Shown piece by piece: positions 1-7,278 of a stretch of DNA of 23,631 bases (the stretch's first letter is position 1; every line of letters begins with the position of its first letter). Position numbers and translations under genes: made by a program. This stretch comes from Phenylobacterium sp. (GTDB taxonomy: Bacteria; Pseudomonadota; Alphaproteobacteria; Caulobacterales; Caulobacteraceae), in assembly GCA_028291285.1 (NCBI GenBank), contig JAQGIJ010000236.1, forward strand, positions 1 through 23,631, read 5' to 3'. Under the pieces are notes generated by a model. The model saw only the letters and a program-made list of their open reading frames with translations. It was not told the origin of the DNA and searched no databases.

Positions 1-43
1 CGGAAAAATTGTCGCCGGCCGTCCGGATCCTCGATGTCCGCGA

Positions 44-1081
44 TCAGGCAGTTCGCACATGGGGCGCCCGCAGGGGCGTCACCGTCGTCTGGGCGCCGAA
101 GGGGTTCTTGCGGAACTCGCGCGGCGAGACGCCGAACTGGTCGCGGAAGGTGCGGCTGAAATAGGCCGGATCGCTGAATCACCAGCGGTAGCAGATCTCC
201 GAGATCGACAGCTGGTGCTTGAGGTTGGCGGCCAGGTCATCGCGGCACCGCTCCAGCCGCCGCTGGCGCAGGTAGCTGGTGAAATTCTGGCCGGAGCTCT
301 CGAACAGCTTCTGCAGGTTGCGCACCGAGATGCCGTATTCCGCGGCGATCGCCGCCAGGTTCAGCCCGGGCTCCTGCAGCCGCGCCTCGATCAGCTGGAA
401 AACCTTCTGCACCGCGCCGGCCCGGCGGCCGGCCATCCCGCCCAGGCTCTCGGTGTCGGCCTGCATCAGCACCAGGGTCGAGAGGAACTCGCACAGCGCG
501 GATTCGATCGAGCAGAGCTCCTCTTCCCCAAGGATCGCGAAGGTGTCCGCCAGGGAGGCCAGGAAGCCGCAAAAGATGCGCCCGAGGGCGGAGTCGGTCA
601 GCGCGTGCTTCATGGTGGTGTTGATCGGGGTGATCAGCCGAGGGCCCAGCACCGCGTCGGGCGCCTCGACCAACAGGATGCGGAAGTCGCCGTCGAATTC
701 GAACTCCGTGCGGGTGTTCGCCGCGCCGAAGATCACCTGGCCCGCCTCGATCTCGAGGGGCTCGGGCGCGCCGCGTTGCCGAACCGTTGCGCGGCCTTCC
801 AGCATCATGGCCACGCAGACGCCGCGGGCGTTCTGCGAGCGCAGGGAGAAGCTCTGGGCGCGCGAGGCGATCTGCAGGAACTCGAAGCCCTTGCGGGTGC
901 CGATGGCGGTGGTGGCGCCGAAGAATTGCGAGCCGGGCTGTACGCCCAGGGAAGCTATTCCCCTCTGGTCGAGGGATTCGCACCAGCCGGCCGCGCGCTG
1001 GTGGTCGGGGAGAGCCGGGGTGGAGAAGCGCCAGGCGTCCATCGGACGGGCTTCACGCTTGGCCTGCTGTTGGACGTGCAT
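44..1081 (-). pseudogene. AraC-family transcriptional regulator interrupted by an in-frame stop
   Basis: The frame encodes an AraC-type regulator: an N-terminal AraC-binding-like sensor domain followed by a C-terminal AraC/XylS helix-turn-helix domain (LNLAAIAAEYGISVRNLQKLF is the first HTH). The frame stops at a TGA (179-181) directly after SISEICYRW. Reading on in the same frame gives 44 more residues (FSDPAYFSRTFRDQFGVSPREF and onward) ending at a TGA at 44-46. This is exactly the missing second HTH and the family signature, so the TGA replaces the conserved Gly of the usual W-G-F-S-D; one base (GGA to TGA) explains it. The start is uncertain. ATG at 1081 has GAAGAG seven bases upstream; ATG at 1042 (MDAWRFST) also gives a normal length; the longest frame (1138) would overlap an operator-like dyad. 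The gene points away from the TonB receptor and may once have controlled it. It is either a recent pseudogene, a truncated regulator or a sequencing error. Confidence 0.85.
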
Positions 1082-1106
1082 GGGCATGCTCTTCGAAGGT
1101 GAACAC

Positions 1107-1152
1107 GCTGCGGAACCGCAGCTCCAAACTATACGCACGGTGAATATAGTTT
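1107..1152. promoter_or_regulatory. Tandem dyads upstream of the araC-type gene (putative operator)
   Basis: Two inverted repeats lie side by side. GCTGCGG-AA-CCGCAGC occupies 1107-1122 with perfect 7-bp arms. AAACTATA (1126-1133) and TATAGTTT (1145-1152) form a perfect 8-bp dyad separated by 11 bp. On the minus strand the second dyad supplies TATAGT, a fair -10 for the regulator gene, and the first dyad would then fall in its leader. No good -35 is visible. An operator or autoregulatory site is inferred; nothing identifies the binding protein. Confidence 0.5.
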
Positions 1153-1680
1153 TGGCGAGAGGGCCGACCGGCCGCCAGGCGCTACCATCGTCATTTCTGA
1201 TTAAAATTCAGGCGAAATTCCTACAAACAGGGCGGGAATCTCCGATGACCGGCGCGGCCGGGGCGCTAAAGGTGCGTCCGGTCCGGGTATAAACCTGGGG
1301 TGTATGGCTCGCGACCGAGTCACCCGCGTTCCAAGCTGAGCCGTTTGACGGCGTCGAGGCCGGCAGGCGTTCCCTGAGCGCGCCCAGCCATCTGATCCTG
1401 GCGTCCGGCCGCGTTGCGCCCTGCCCGCCCCGCCTGATGCTGCAGGCGCGAAATCACAAGTCTTCCGGTGGGCTGGGCCAAGACCTCCCCCGAGGATGAA
1501 CTTATGGTCTTTTGAATAGGGAAGAACTTGCGCGCATTTAATGTGCAGTGTGAGCCCAAATTATGATCACGATGTAGGTTTCGGTCCGACAAACACCGTA
1601 GTGCTCAGTGAATGGATAGTATTACGGACGCCTGTACGCCGCCGGTGACGGCGGCCGGGAATAAACAAGATGGGGGATAT
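1153..1680. other. Intergenic region between araC-type gene and TonB receptor
   Basis: About 530 bases without a convincing gene. The short frames on both strands lack ribosome sites and look like chance frames. The AT-richer half nearest the receptor holds an imperfect palindrome and a TATGAT hexamer, described separately, and the receptor's ribosome-binding site (GGGGGA just before 1681). The part from about 1320 to 1490 shows no recognisable structure. Confidence 0.5.
1532..1567 (+). promoter_or_regulatory. Putative promoter/operator of the TonB receptor gene
   Basis: A 15-bp near-palindrome, GCGCATTTAATGTGC (1532-1546; six of seven pairs match), sits just upstream of TATGAT (1562-1567), a good -10 hexamer. 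The -35 position would fall inside the palindrome and does not resemble TTGACA, which would suit an activator-dependent promoter. The leader to the ATG at 1681 would be about 110 nt. This is inference from motif placement only. Confidence 0.3.
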
Positions 1681-4137
1681 ATGATGTCGACAGATCGATT
1701 CATGCTGATGAGTGCGTCGGCTATCGCTTTGGTGATGCTCGGCTATGGCTCGGCCTCTGCGGCTGCCGCCGCCGCAGAGGACGCCGCCGTCGCCACGGCC
1801 GCCGCGGACGCCGACGCTTCCACGGTTGCGGAAGTCGTCGTCCGGGCCGACCGGGCGCACCTGCTGGAGCAGCGGCCCAACGGCACCGTCCTGGGGATGG
1901 AGAAGCCGCTCATCGAGACGCCGCGCTCCGCCAGCTTCATCTCCGCGGAGACCCTGCAGCGCTACGGCATCCAGACGATCGACAAGCTGATCTCGGTCTC
2001 GCCCAGCTCCTATACCGCGAGCTTCTACGGCGTCGCCGGCAGCCTGAATATCCGCGGCACCCTGGCGGAGAACTACTTCCGCGGCTTCAAGATGATCGAG
2101 AACCTGGGGACCTACGGGACCCCGGTGGCCGGCGCCGAAGCCATCGAGGTGGTCCGCGGGCCGCCCATGGCCAACTACGGCGCGGGCAAGGTCGGGGGCC
2201 TGCTGAACTACAGCCCCAAGGGCGGCAAGATCAACGGCGAATTCCCCACCGAGCTGAGCGGTCAGGTCAGCGCCACGGTCGGCAGCTATAATAAGAAGAA
2301 CGTCAACGGCCAGGTGAGCTTCCCGCTCAACATCGGGCCCATCGAGGGCGGGGTCTCCGCCTACGCCGAGGCCGACGACTCCCACAGCTACTACCGGGGC
2401 ATCTACCCCAAGCATCAGATGTTCCAGGTCGGCTCGGACTTCAACCTGGGCCACGACTGGAGCCTGGCGGCCGGCGCCATGATCTACCACGAGACCGGCA
2501 ATGTGCAGACGCCGGGCTGGAACCGCATCACGCAGGCCCTGATCGACAATGGGACCTATGAGACGGGCCGGAACACCGCGATCGTCGACACCAACGGGGA
2601 TGGCCGTATCGAGCCCAATGAGTCCCGGGCTGGCTGCAGATATCCGACCGCGTGCAGCCTGCACGTCACCTACAAGGGCCAGCCCCTGACCCTGCCGGCG
2701 TGGTTCCCGCTGACGTCCGGCGTCGGCACGGCGCACCTCGATCCGCGCACCGTCTTCATCAGCGACGCCGACTTTTCGCACACCCTGGTCCAGGTCTACT
2801 ACCTCGACCTCGTCAAGGACCTGGGCGCGTACGGCCTCGTCAAGCTGCAGAACTTCTACACCACGCAGAAGAACCAGCGCTTCGTCAGCTATGGCTTCCC
2901 GGCGGACTTCGAGGCCTGGACCGAAGAAAGCCGCGCCACCTATCAGTTCGACCTGAACGGTTGGAACGATTTCGTCGTCACCAAGAACATGGTCGGCGTG
3001 TCGAATCGCCACTACCACGGGACCGACAAGCAATCGTTCGGCAGCGGCCAGATCTCGCTCAACCGCCGCGACCTGACCGTCGGCGCCACCCCGACCGACA
3101 CCTTCGACTCTCCCTTCACCACAGCCGACGGCGGTCTGCAGTGGGAGATGAACGTCAACAGCAACTGGAACGACGCCGGCGCCTTCGGCATGACCGACAT
3201 CATGCTCGGGGACCGGCTCGATCTGATCCTGGGCGGCCGCTACGACAGATACCACGCCCACAGCATCGACAGGGGCGTGTTCTCGTTCGAGACCACCCTG
3301 CCGCAAGGCAATACCCACGGCGTCTTCACCTACAACGCCAGCGCCAGCTTCAAGCTCGGCTGGGGCCTGATGCCCTATGTCACCTTCGACAAGGCCACGA
3401 GCCTGGAAGTCGGCCAGGCCGGCGACCTGAAGTCCTCGCAATTGCAAGGGGTGGGCAACTTCCTGTCCCAGGGCCAGCTGCAGGAAGCCGGCCTCAAGTT
3501 CCAGCTGCTGCGGAAGACCCTCGTGGGCGCCGTGGACGTCTATAAACAACGCCGCGAGCAGCTCTCCGGCGAGAACAGCGTCACCCAGCCGACCGTCAGC
3601 AAGGGCTTCGAATACGAGCTGCGCTACCTGGCCACCGACAGCCTCAGCTTCACCCTGGCCGGCGACATCCAGAAGACCACGGTCATCGGGCCCGATCACA
3701 GCACGGTGTACATCACGCCGGCGACGGCCGGGATCAGCGACCCGGCATCGGCCTATGGCAGCGAAATCGGGGTCGACTTCTCCACCCTTCCGGGACGCGG
3801 CGGCAACTACACCTTGAGCATCGTCCCCAACAATGTGACCAGCCTGTTCGCCACTTATATCAGCAAGGACAATGATTGGGGCCGCTGGGGCGCCACGATC
3901 GGAGCCACTCACGCCTCAAAGACCACGACCCTGGTGGAAAACCCGCTGGTGCTGCCGGCCTATACGGTAGTCAACCTCTCGGGCTTCTACGGCTACGGGC
4001 CTTGGGAGGTTGCAGTCAATGTGGATAACCTCTTCGACGAGCAATACTTCAGTCCGTCCCAGAGCACCTACGTCAACATCGCGATCCTGCCCGGCCGCGG
4101 GCGGGAATGGCGGGCGACGCTGAAGCGGAAATTCTAG
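1681..4137 (+). CDS. TonB-dependent outer-membrane receptor
   Basis: An 818-residue TonB-dependent receptor resembling the siderophore-receptor branch; such proteins import scarce large substrates across the outer membrane using TonB energy. A signal peptide covers roughly residues 1-32 (hydrophobic ASAIALVMLGYGSASAAA). A TonB-box-like AEVVVRAD follows at 50-57, then the plug domain (about 75-190, with EAIEVVRGPPMANYGAGKVGGLLNY) and the beta-barrel, ending in the typical C-terminal Phe (ATLKRKF). There is no STN signalling domain. The start at 1681 is preferred over the upstream ATG at 1612 because GGGGGA lies directly before it and the signal peptide follows at once. Residues 303-314 (DTNGDGRIEPNE) match the 12-residue EF-hand calcium loop exactly and are followed by a Cys pair (C319, C325), probably an extracellular loop. 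It is followed after 66 bp by an MFS transporter, suggesting a joint uptake route. The substrate is unknown. Confidence 0.93.
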   Translation: MMSTDRFMLMSASAIALVMLGYGSASAAAAAAEDAAVATAAADADASTVAEVVVRADRAHLLEQRPNGTVLGMEKPLIETPRSASFISAETLQRYGIQTIDKLISVSPSSYTASFYGVAGSLNIRGTLAENYFRGFKMIENLGTYGTPVAGAEAIEVVRGPPMANYGAGKVGGLLNYSPKGGKINGEFPTELSGQVSATVGSYNKKNVNGQVSFPLNIGPIEGGVSAYAEADDSHSYYRGIYPKHQMFQVGSDFNLGHDWSLAAGAMIYHETGNVQTPGWNRITQALIDNGTYETGRNTAIVDTNGDGRIEPNESRAGCRYPTACSLHVTYKGQPLTLPAWFPLTSGVGTAHLDPRTVFISDADFSHTLVQVYYLDLVKDLGAYGLVKLQNFYTTQKNQRFVSYGFPADFEAWTEESRATYQFDLNGWNDFVVTKNMVGVSNRHYHGTDKQSFGSGQISLNRRDLTVGATPTDTFDSPFTTADGGLQWEMNVNSNWNDAGAFGMTDIMLGDRLDLILGGRYDRYHAHSIDRGVFSFETTLPQGNTHGVFTYNASASFKLGWGLMPYVTFDKATSLEVGQAGDLKSSQLQGVGNFLSQGQLQEAGLKFQLLRKTLVGAVDVYKQRREQLSGENSVTQPTVSKGFEYELRYLATDSLSFTLAGDIQKTTVIGPDHSTVYITPATAGISDPASAYGSEIGVDFSTLPGRGGNYTLSIVPNNVTSLFATYISKDNDWGRWGATIGATHASKTTTLVENPLVLPAYTVVNLSGFYGYGPWEVAVNVDNLFDEQYFSPSQSTYVNIAILPGRGREWRATLKRKF

Positions 4138-4203
4138 CCCATCGTGCAACTGACCGGCGCGGCGGCCCAGGTCGCTGCGCCGGTCCGCCAGATCGAGACA
4201 GAT

Positions 4204-5502
4204 ATGACCAAGAACGAACTGCGTCCGTGGGTCGTGCTGTTCGCCGTCAGTCTTGCGGCCTTCGGTGTGAATTCGGGCACCTTCACCACGCTTGGCGTGG
4301 TGATGCCGCACATGGTCAGGGAGATGCATTGGAGCTGGACCAAGGCAGGGCTGGGTTTCACCGTCCTGGGGGCTTCGGTCGGCCTGTCTTCCTATTTTCC
4401 CAAGTTGTTGATCCGTAGATTCGGCGTACGCGCGACCCTCATGGCGGGCGCCGCCAGTCTCTTCTTCGGCTTCTTCTGCCTCAGCATCACACGAGGCATC
4501 GGGCTGCTCTATCTCGGCGCGGCCCTCTGCGGCGCCGGCTACCAGATGATGGCGGTGATCTCCGGGACCCATGTGATCGCCATGGTCTTCAAGAAGCGCT
4601 CTCTGCCGCTCGGGATCTATTTCACCTTCTTCGCCTTGGGCAGCGTCTGCGGACCGTTCGTCGCCATGGCCATCCTGCACCTGGGTCACGACCAGTGGCG
4701 CTACGTCTGGCGCATCCACATGATCGATATTGTCCTATGGGCCTCGGTCTGCTCCTTGCTGATCGGCAGCACGGCCAGGCTGGCCGAAGATCAGCGTCGG
4801 ACCGAAGAAATGGTCGCGCCGGAAGTCGCCGTCCGCCGCAGCCGCAGCCGCGTGGCGGCCTACGCCACGCCGGTGGACTGGAGCCTGAAGGAGGCGTTGC
4901 GGACCCCGCAGTTCTTCATCCTGGCGGCCACCTACATGTGCCACACGCTGATCGCGGTGTCGGTCTCCAGCCTTTCGGTGCCACACCTCACCCAGCAAGG
5001 GATCGCCGCCGGGACGGCCGCGGCCATGCTCAGCCTGGAGAACCTGACACAGACCTGCTTCCGCGCCGTCGGCGGGGTGTTGGGCGGCTGGTTCGATCCC
5101 TATTACGTCCTGTTGGCCGGTCTGGCCCTCCTGTCGCTGGGCCCATTCGCGCTGAGTATCGCCAACAACTTTCCGATGATGCTCGTCTATGCGCTGTCCA
5201 CCGGCATTGGCAGCGGGCTCTCGGTGATCGCCGCGGTGGTGCTGCTGATCAACTACTTCGGGCCCTCGCATAACCTGGAGATATTCTCCGTCGTGAGCTT
5301 CTCGGGCGTCGTCGCCGCCCTCGCCCCGACGTTCGGCGGCTTGCTGCGGGATCATACCGGCAGCTTTCAGGCCCCGTTCCAGATCTATGCCGGGGCGATC
5401 TTCCTCATTTTCCTGGCCACCGTGCTGATGCGGCCACCCACCAAGGGCCGAGGTCGGGCCGCATCTGCGCCGGACACTGCGCTGACCGCCGTGACCGACT
5501 AG
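4204..5502 (+). CDS. MFS transporter
   Basis: A 432-residue inner-membrane carrier of the major facilitator superfamily with about twelve hydrophobic segments in two halves, separated by a charged cytoplasmic loop (around RLAEDQRRTEEMV to YATPVDWSLKEALRTPQF). A motif-A-like stretch, PKLLIRRFGVRATLMAG, follows the second helix. Overall it resembles carboxylate carriers of the oxalate/formate or monocarboxylate type, but no residue fixes the substrate. The ATG at 4204 (MTKNELRPW) is chosen; the frame could open at a GTG at 4144, but the extra 20 residues are not membrane-like and abut the receptor stop. It lies 66 bp behind the TonB receptor on the same strand, so co-transcription is likely. 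It converges with the nitroreductase gene, with only 10 bp between the two stop codons. Confidence 0.88.
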   Translation: MTKNELRPWVVLFAVSLAAFGVNSGTFTTLGVVMPHMVREMHWSWTKAGLGFTVLGASVGLSSYFPKLLIRRFGVRATLMAGAASLFFGFFCLSITRGIGLLYLGAALCGAGYQMMAVISGTHVIAMVFKKRSLPLGIYFTFFALGSVCGPFVAMAILHLGHDQWRYVWRIHMIDIVLWASVCSLLIGSTARLAEDQRRTEEMVAPEVAVRRSRSRVAAYATPVDWSLKEALRTPQFFILAATYMCHTLIAVSVSSLSVPHLTQQGIAAGTAAAMLSLENLTQTCFRAVGGVLGGWFDPYYVLLAGLALLSLGPFALSIANNFPMMLVYALSTGIGSGLSVIAAVVLLINYFGPSHNLEIFSVVSFSGVVAALAPTFGGLLRDHTGSFQAPFQIYAGAIFLIFLATVLMRPPTKGRGRAASAPDTALTAVTD

Positions 5503-5512
5503 GAACCGGCCC

Positions 5513-6109
5513 CTAGGACGTGGGGAAGCCGCCTTCGAAGACCAGGTCGGACAGGGGCAGACGGGTGCTGGGCTGCTGGCGCTGGACGAAGCTTTCGGAA
5601 AGCGCCGGCTGCTCGCCCGGGCGGCCGATGGCGATCGCAGCCTCCACGCGAAAGCCGCTCGGCGCCGCCAGCTCCCGGTGGGCGCGCTCGATGTCGAAGC
5701 CGGTCATGCAGCAGGCCGACCAGCCGGCCTTGTGCGCCTGCAGCGCCAGGTAGGCCCACGCGGCCCCGGCGTCGAAGGAGTGGCTATAGGATGGGCGGGC
5801 CTCTTCCGGCGTGCGGCGGTCGTACCGGTCGGTGACCAGGATCACCAGAGCCGCAGCGTGTCGGGCCCAGGTCTGGTTATAGTCGCTGAGCAGGCCCAGA
5901 AGCCGCGGCCAAGACGGGCCGCCGCTCTGGGCGTAGACGAAACGCCACGGCTGAATATTGAACGCGGACGGCGCCAGGCGCGCGGCGTTCAACAGGGACA
6001 TCAGCTCGGCCCTGGCGATCGGCTCCCCGGTGAACGACCGCCTGGACCAGCGATCTGCGAAGATCGGATCGACCGGGTAGTCTGCTCGCTCGTCGTCTAT
6101 ATTCGACAT
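5513..6109 (-). CDS. Nitroreductase-family FMN flavoprotein
   Basis: A 198-residue protein of the nitroreductase fold: FMN-dependent, NAD(P)H-using cytoplasmic enzymes, usually dimers, that reduce nitro groups, quinones, enones or flavins. The N-terminal RWSRRSFTGEPI (20-31) matches the FMN-phosphate-binding RRSxRxF region. ARLAPSAFNIQPWRFVY (43-59) matches the conserved PSxxNxQPWxF signature, and AAIAIGRPGEQPALS the C-terminal G-x-P stretch. The length is slightly short but complete. The ATG at 6109 has AGGGTC upstream. It is transcribed away from the VOC gene across a shared promoter region with repeated CGGCGCCG palindromes and a perfect TATAAT. The physiological substrate cannot be assigned. 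Confidence 0.88.
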   Translation of the reverse strand: MSNIDDERADYPVDPIFADRWSRRSFTGEPIARAELMSLLNAARLAPSAFNIQPWRFVYAQSGGPSWPRLLGLLSDYNQTWARHAAALVILVTDRYDRRTPEEARPSYSHSFDAGAAWAYLALQAHKAGWSACCMTGFDIERAHRELAAPSGFRVEAAIAIGRPGEQPALSESFVQRQQPSTRLPLSDLVFEGGFPTS

Positions 6110-6174
6110 GTCCGACCCTGATCAAAGGCCATATTCCCAAGGCCTGTCGTGTGGCCAAGCATGAAATAGAACAG

Positions 6175-6257
6175 GACGGCGCCGGATTATAGGACACGGA
6201 GCCCCCCACACTTGACGGCGCCGGATCCTCATCTTGACCCCCGCCGGGCCGGCGCCG
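6175..6257. repeat. Three CGGCGCCG palindromes in a divergent promoter (putative operators)
   Basis: The 8-bp palindrome CGGCGCCG occurs at 6177-6184, 6216-6223 and 6250-6257. The first two sit in a longer identical 13-mer, GACGGCGCCGGAT (6175-6187 and 6214-6226). Centres are 39 and 34 bp apart. The array lies between the divergent nitroreductase and VOC genes, and the first two copies bracket a TATAAT on the minus strand. A shared regulator controlling both directions is inferred. Confidence 0.5.
6186..6191 (-). promoter_or_regulatory. Consensus -10 element (TATAAT) for the nitroreductase gene
   Basis: The minus strand reads TATAAT here, a perfect -10 about 77 bases before the nitroreductase ATG. 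The expected -35 position (near TCAAGT/GTCAAG) is a poor match, which would fit activator dependence or a regulator bound at the flanking CGGCGCCG sites. Confidence 0.4.
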
Positions 6258-6310
6258 ATAGCTCTGGGCGAATGATGCGGCTCTCGACGCAGCGGAGGGG
6301 CGAAACGGCA

Positions 6311-7198
6311 ATGTCCGACAAAGTCACGGCGCCCAAATGGACCCATGTCGCCATCCCGGTCAGCGACATCGAGCGCTCCCTCGAGTTCTATACGACCGTC
6401 ACCCCCCTGGTGGTGGTGTCGCGGTTCAACAACAACGGCAACCACAGCGCCTGGCTGTCCAATGACAAGCAGGCGGACTCGCCCTTCGTGCTGGTGATCG
6501 CCCAGTTCAGCGAAGAGCAGGGCAAGCGCTTCAACTATGCGCCCGGCGAGCCGATCCCCACCCTGGCCCCCTTCGCCCACATCGGCATCGAGATGCCGCT
6601 CAAGGAAGATGTCGACCGGGCGGCCGAGCTGGGCGCCAAGATGGGGCGGTTGCGCATGGAGCCTCAGCAGCGGGACGCCCACGTCGGCTACATCTGCTCG
6701 CTGTTCGATCCCGACGGCAACATCGTCGAGTTCTCGTGGGACCAGAAGGTCTACACCAACGTCCGCGCCCTGTGGGGCGATGGCGCGAGCGGCGGCACGC
6801 GAGCCGCTGTCGAAGCCTACATGGCCGCGGTCAACGCCCACGACATCGACCGCATCGTCGCCAGCGTCACCGAGGACTTCCACAACGAGCACACCGTCGC
6901 CACCAGCCCGAGCCTGCGCGGCCGCGAGGCCTACCGCACGCGCCTGGGCGTCTTCCTGAACGACTACCGCGAGCTGAACTATGAGCTCGAGGACGTCATC
7001 GTCGAAGGTGACCGCGCATTCGTCCCCTACCGGATGACCTATCTGTGGCACGGCGCGACCCCGCCCCGCCCGGTGGTCACCCGCGGCGCCTTCCGCTTCA
7101 CCGTTCGCGACGGCCTGATCGCCCACCGCGTCGACTACCGCGACAGCGCCAATTCCAAACGCCAGATGGAAGCGCCTGTGGGCGAGGCTGCGTCCTAG
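6311..7198 (+). CDS. Two-domain protein: VOC (glyoxalase/dioxygenase-like) fused to SnoaL/NTF2-like domain
   Basis: A 295-residue protein. Residues 10-146 form a vicinal-oxygen-chelate domain: THVAIPVSDIERSLEFY is the first beta-alpha unit, FAHIGIEMP the second metal strand, and SLFDPDGNIVEFSW the C-terminal signature. The expected metal ligands H12, H90 and E140 are all present. Residues 163-285 form a SnoaL-like/NTF2-like domain (AAVEAYMAAVNAHDIDRIVASVTEDFHNEHT ... GRAFRFTVRDGLIAHRVDY in outline), a fold used by isomerases, hydratases, hydrolases and non-enzymatic ligand binders. ATG 6311 is chosen because GGAGGGG lies about 12 bases upstream and homology begins right after it; 6212 and 6274 are possible earlier starts. 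The amidohydrolase gene follows on the same strand after 80 bp, so the two probably form an operon. The reaction is unknown. Confidence 0.85.
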   Translation: MSDKVTAPKWTHVAIPVSDIERSLEFYTTVTPLVVVSRFNNNGNHSAWLSNDKQADSPFVLVIAQFSEEQGKRFNYAPGEPIPTLAPFAHIGIEMPLKEDVDRAAELGAKMGRLRMEPQQRDAHVGYICSLFDPDGNIVEFSWDQKVYTNVRALWGDGASGGTRAAVEAYMAAVNAHDIDRIVASVTEDFHNEHTVATSPSLRGREAYRTRLGVFLNDYRELNYELEDVIVEGDRAFVPYRMTYLWHGATPPRPVVTRGAFRFTVRDGLIAHRVDYRDSANSKRQMEAPVGEAAS

Positions 7199-7278
7199 GC
7201 CCGCCAGGCGCACCTGGTTTTCACCTGCCGGCCCCGGCCGCTCGACGGGCGTCGGCCGCGCTTGAGGAAGAGATGTCC

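Noticed and set aside
179..181. The TGA in the araC-type gene as a selenocysteine codon, suggested by selD nearby
   Set aside because: The site is a conserved Gly in the family, no AraC selenoproteins are known to me, and selD is explained by selU. A nonsense mutation or sequencing error is simpler.
59..1102. 347-aa plus-strand frame over the araC-type gene
   Set aside because: It lies antisense to a clear AraC-family frame, has no recognisable domain and reflects GC-rich codon bias.
1567..3912. 781-aa minus-strand frame opposite the TonB receptor
   Set aside because: The low-complexity Val/Ala/Gly/Asp/Gln composition is typical of antisense frames in GC-rich genes. The plus strand encodes an unmistakable receptor.
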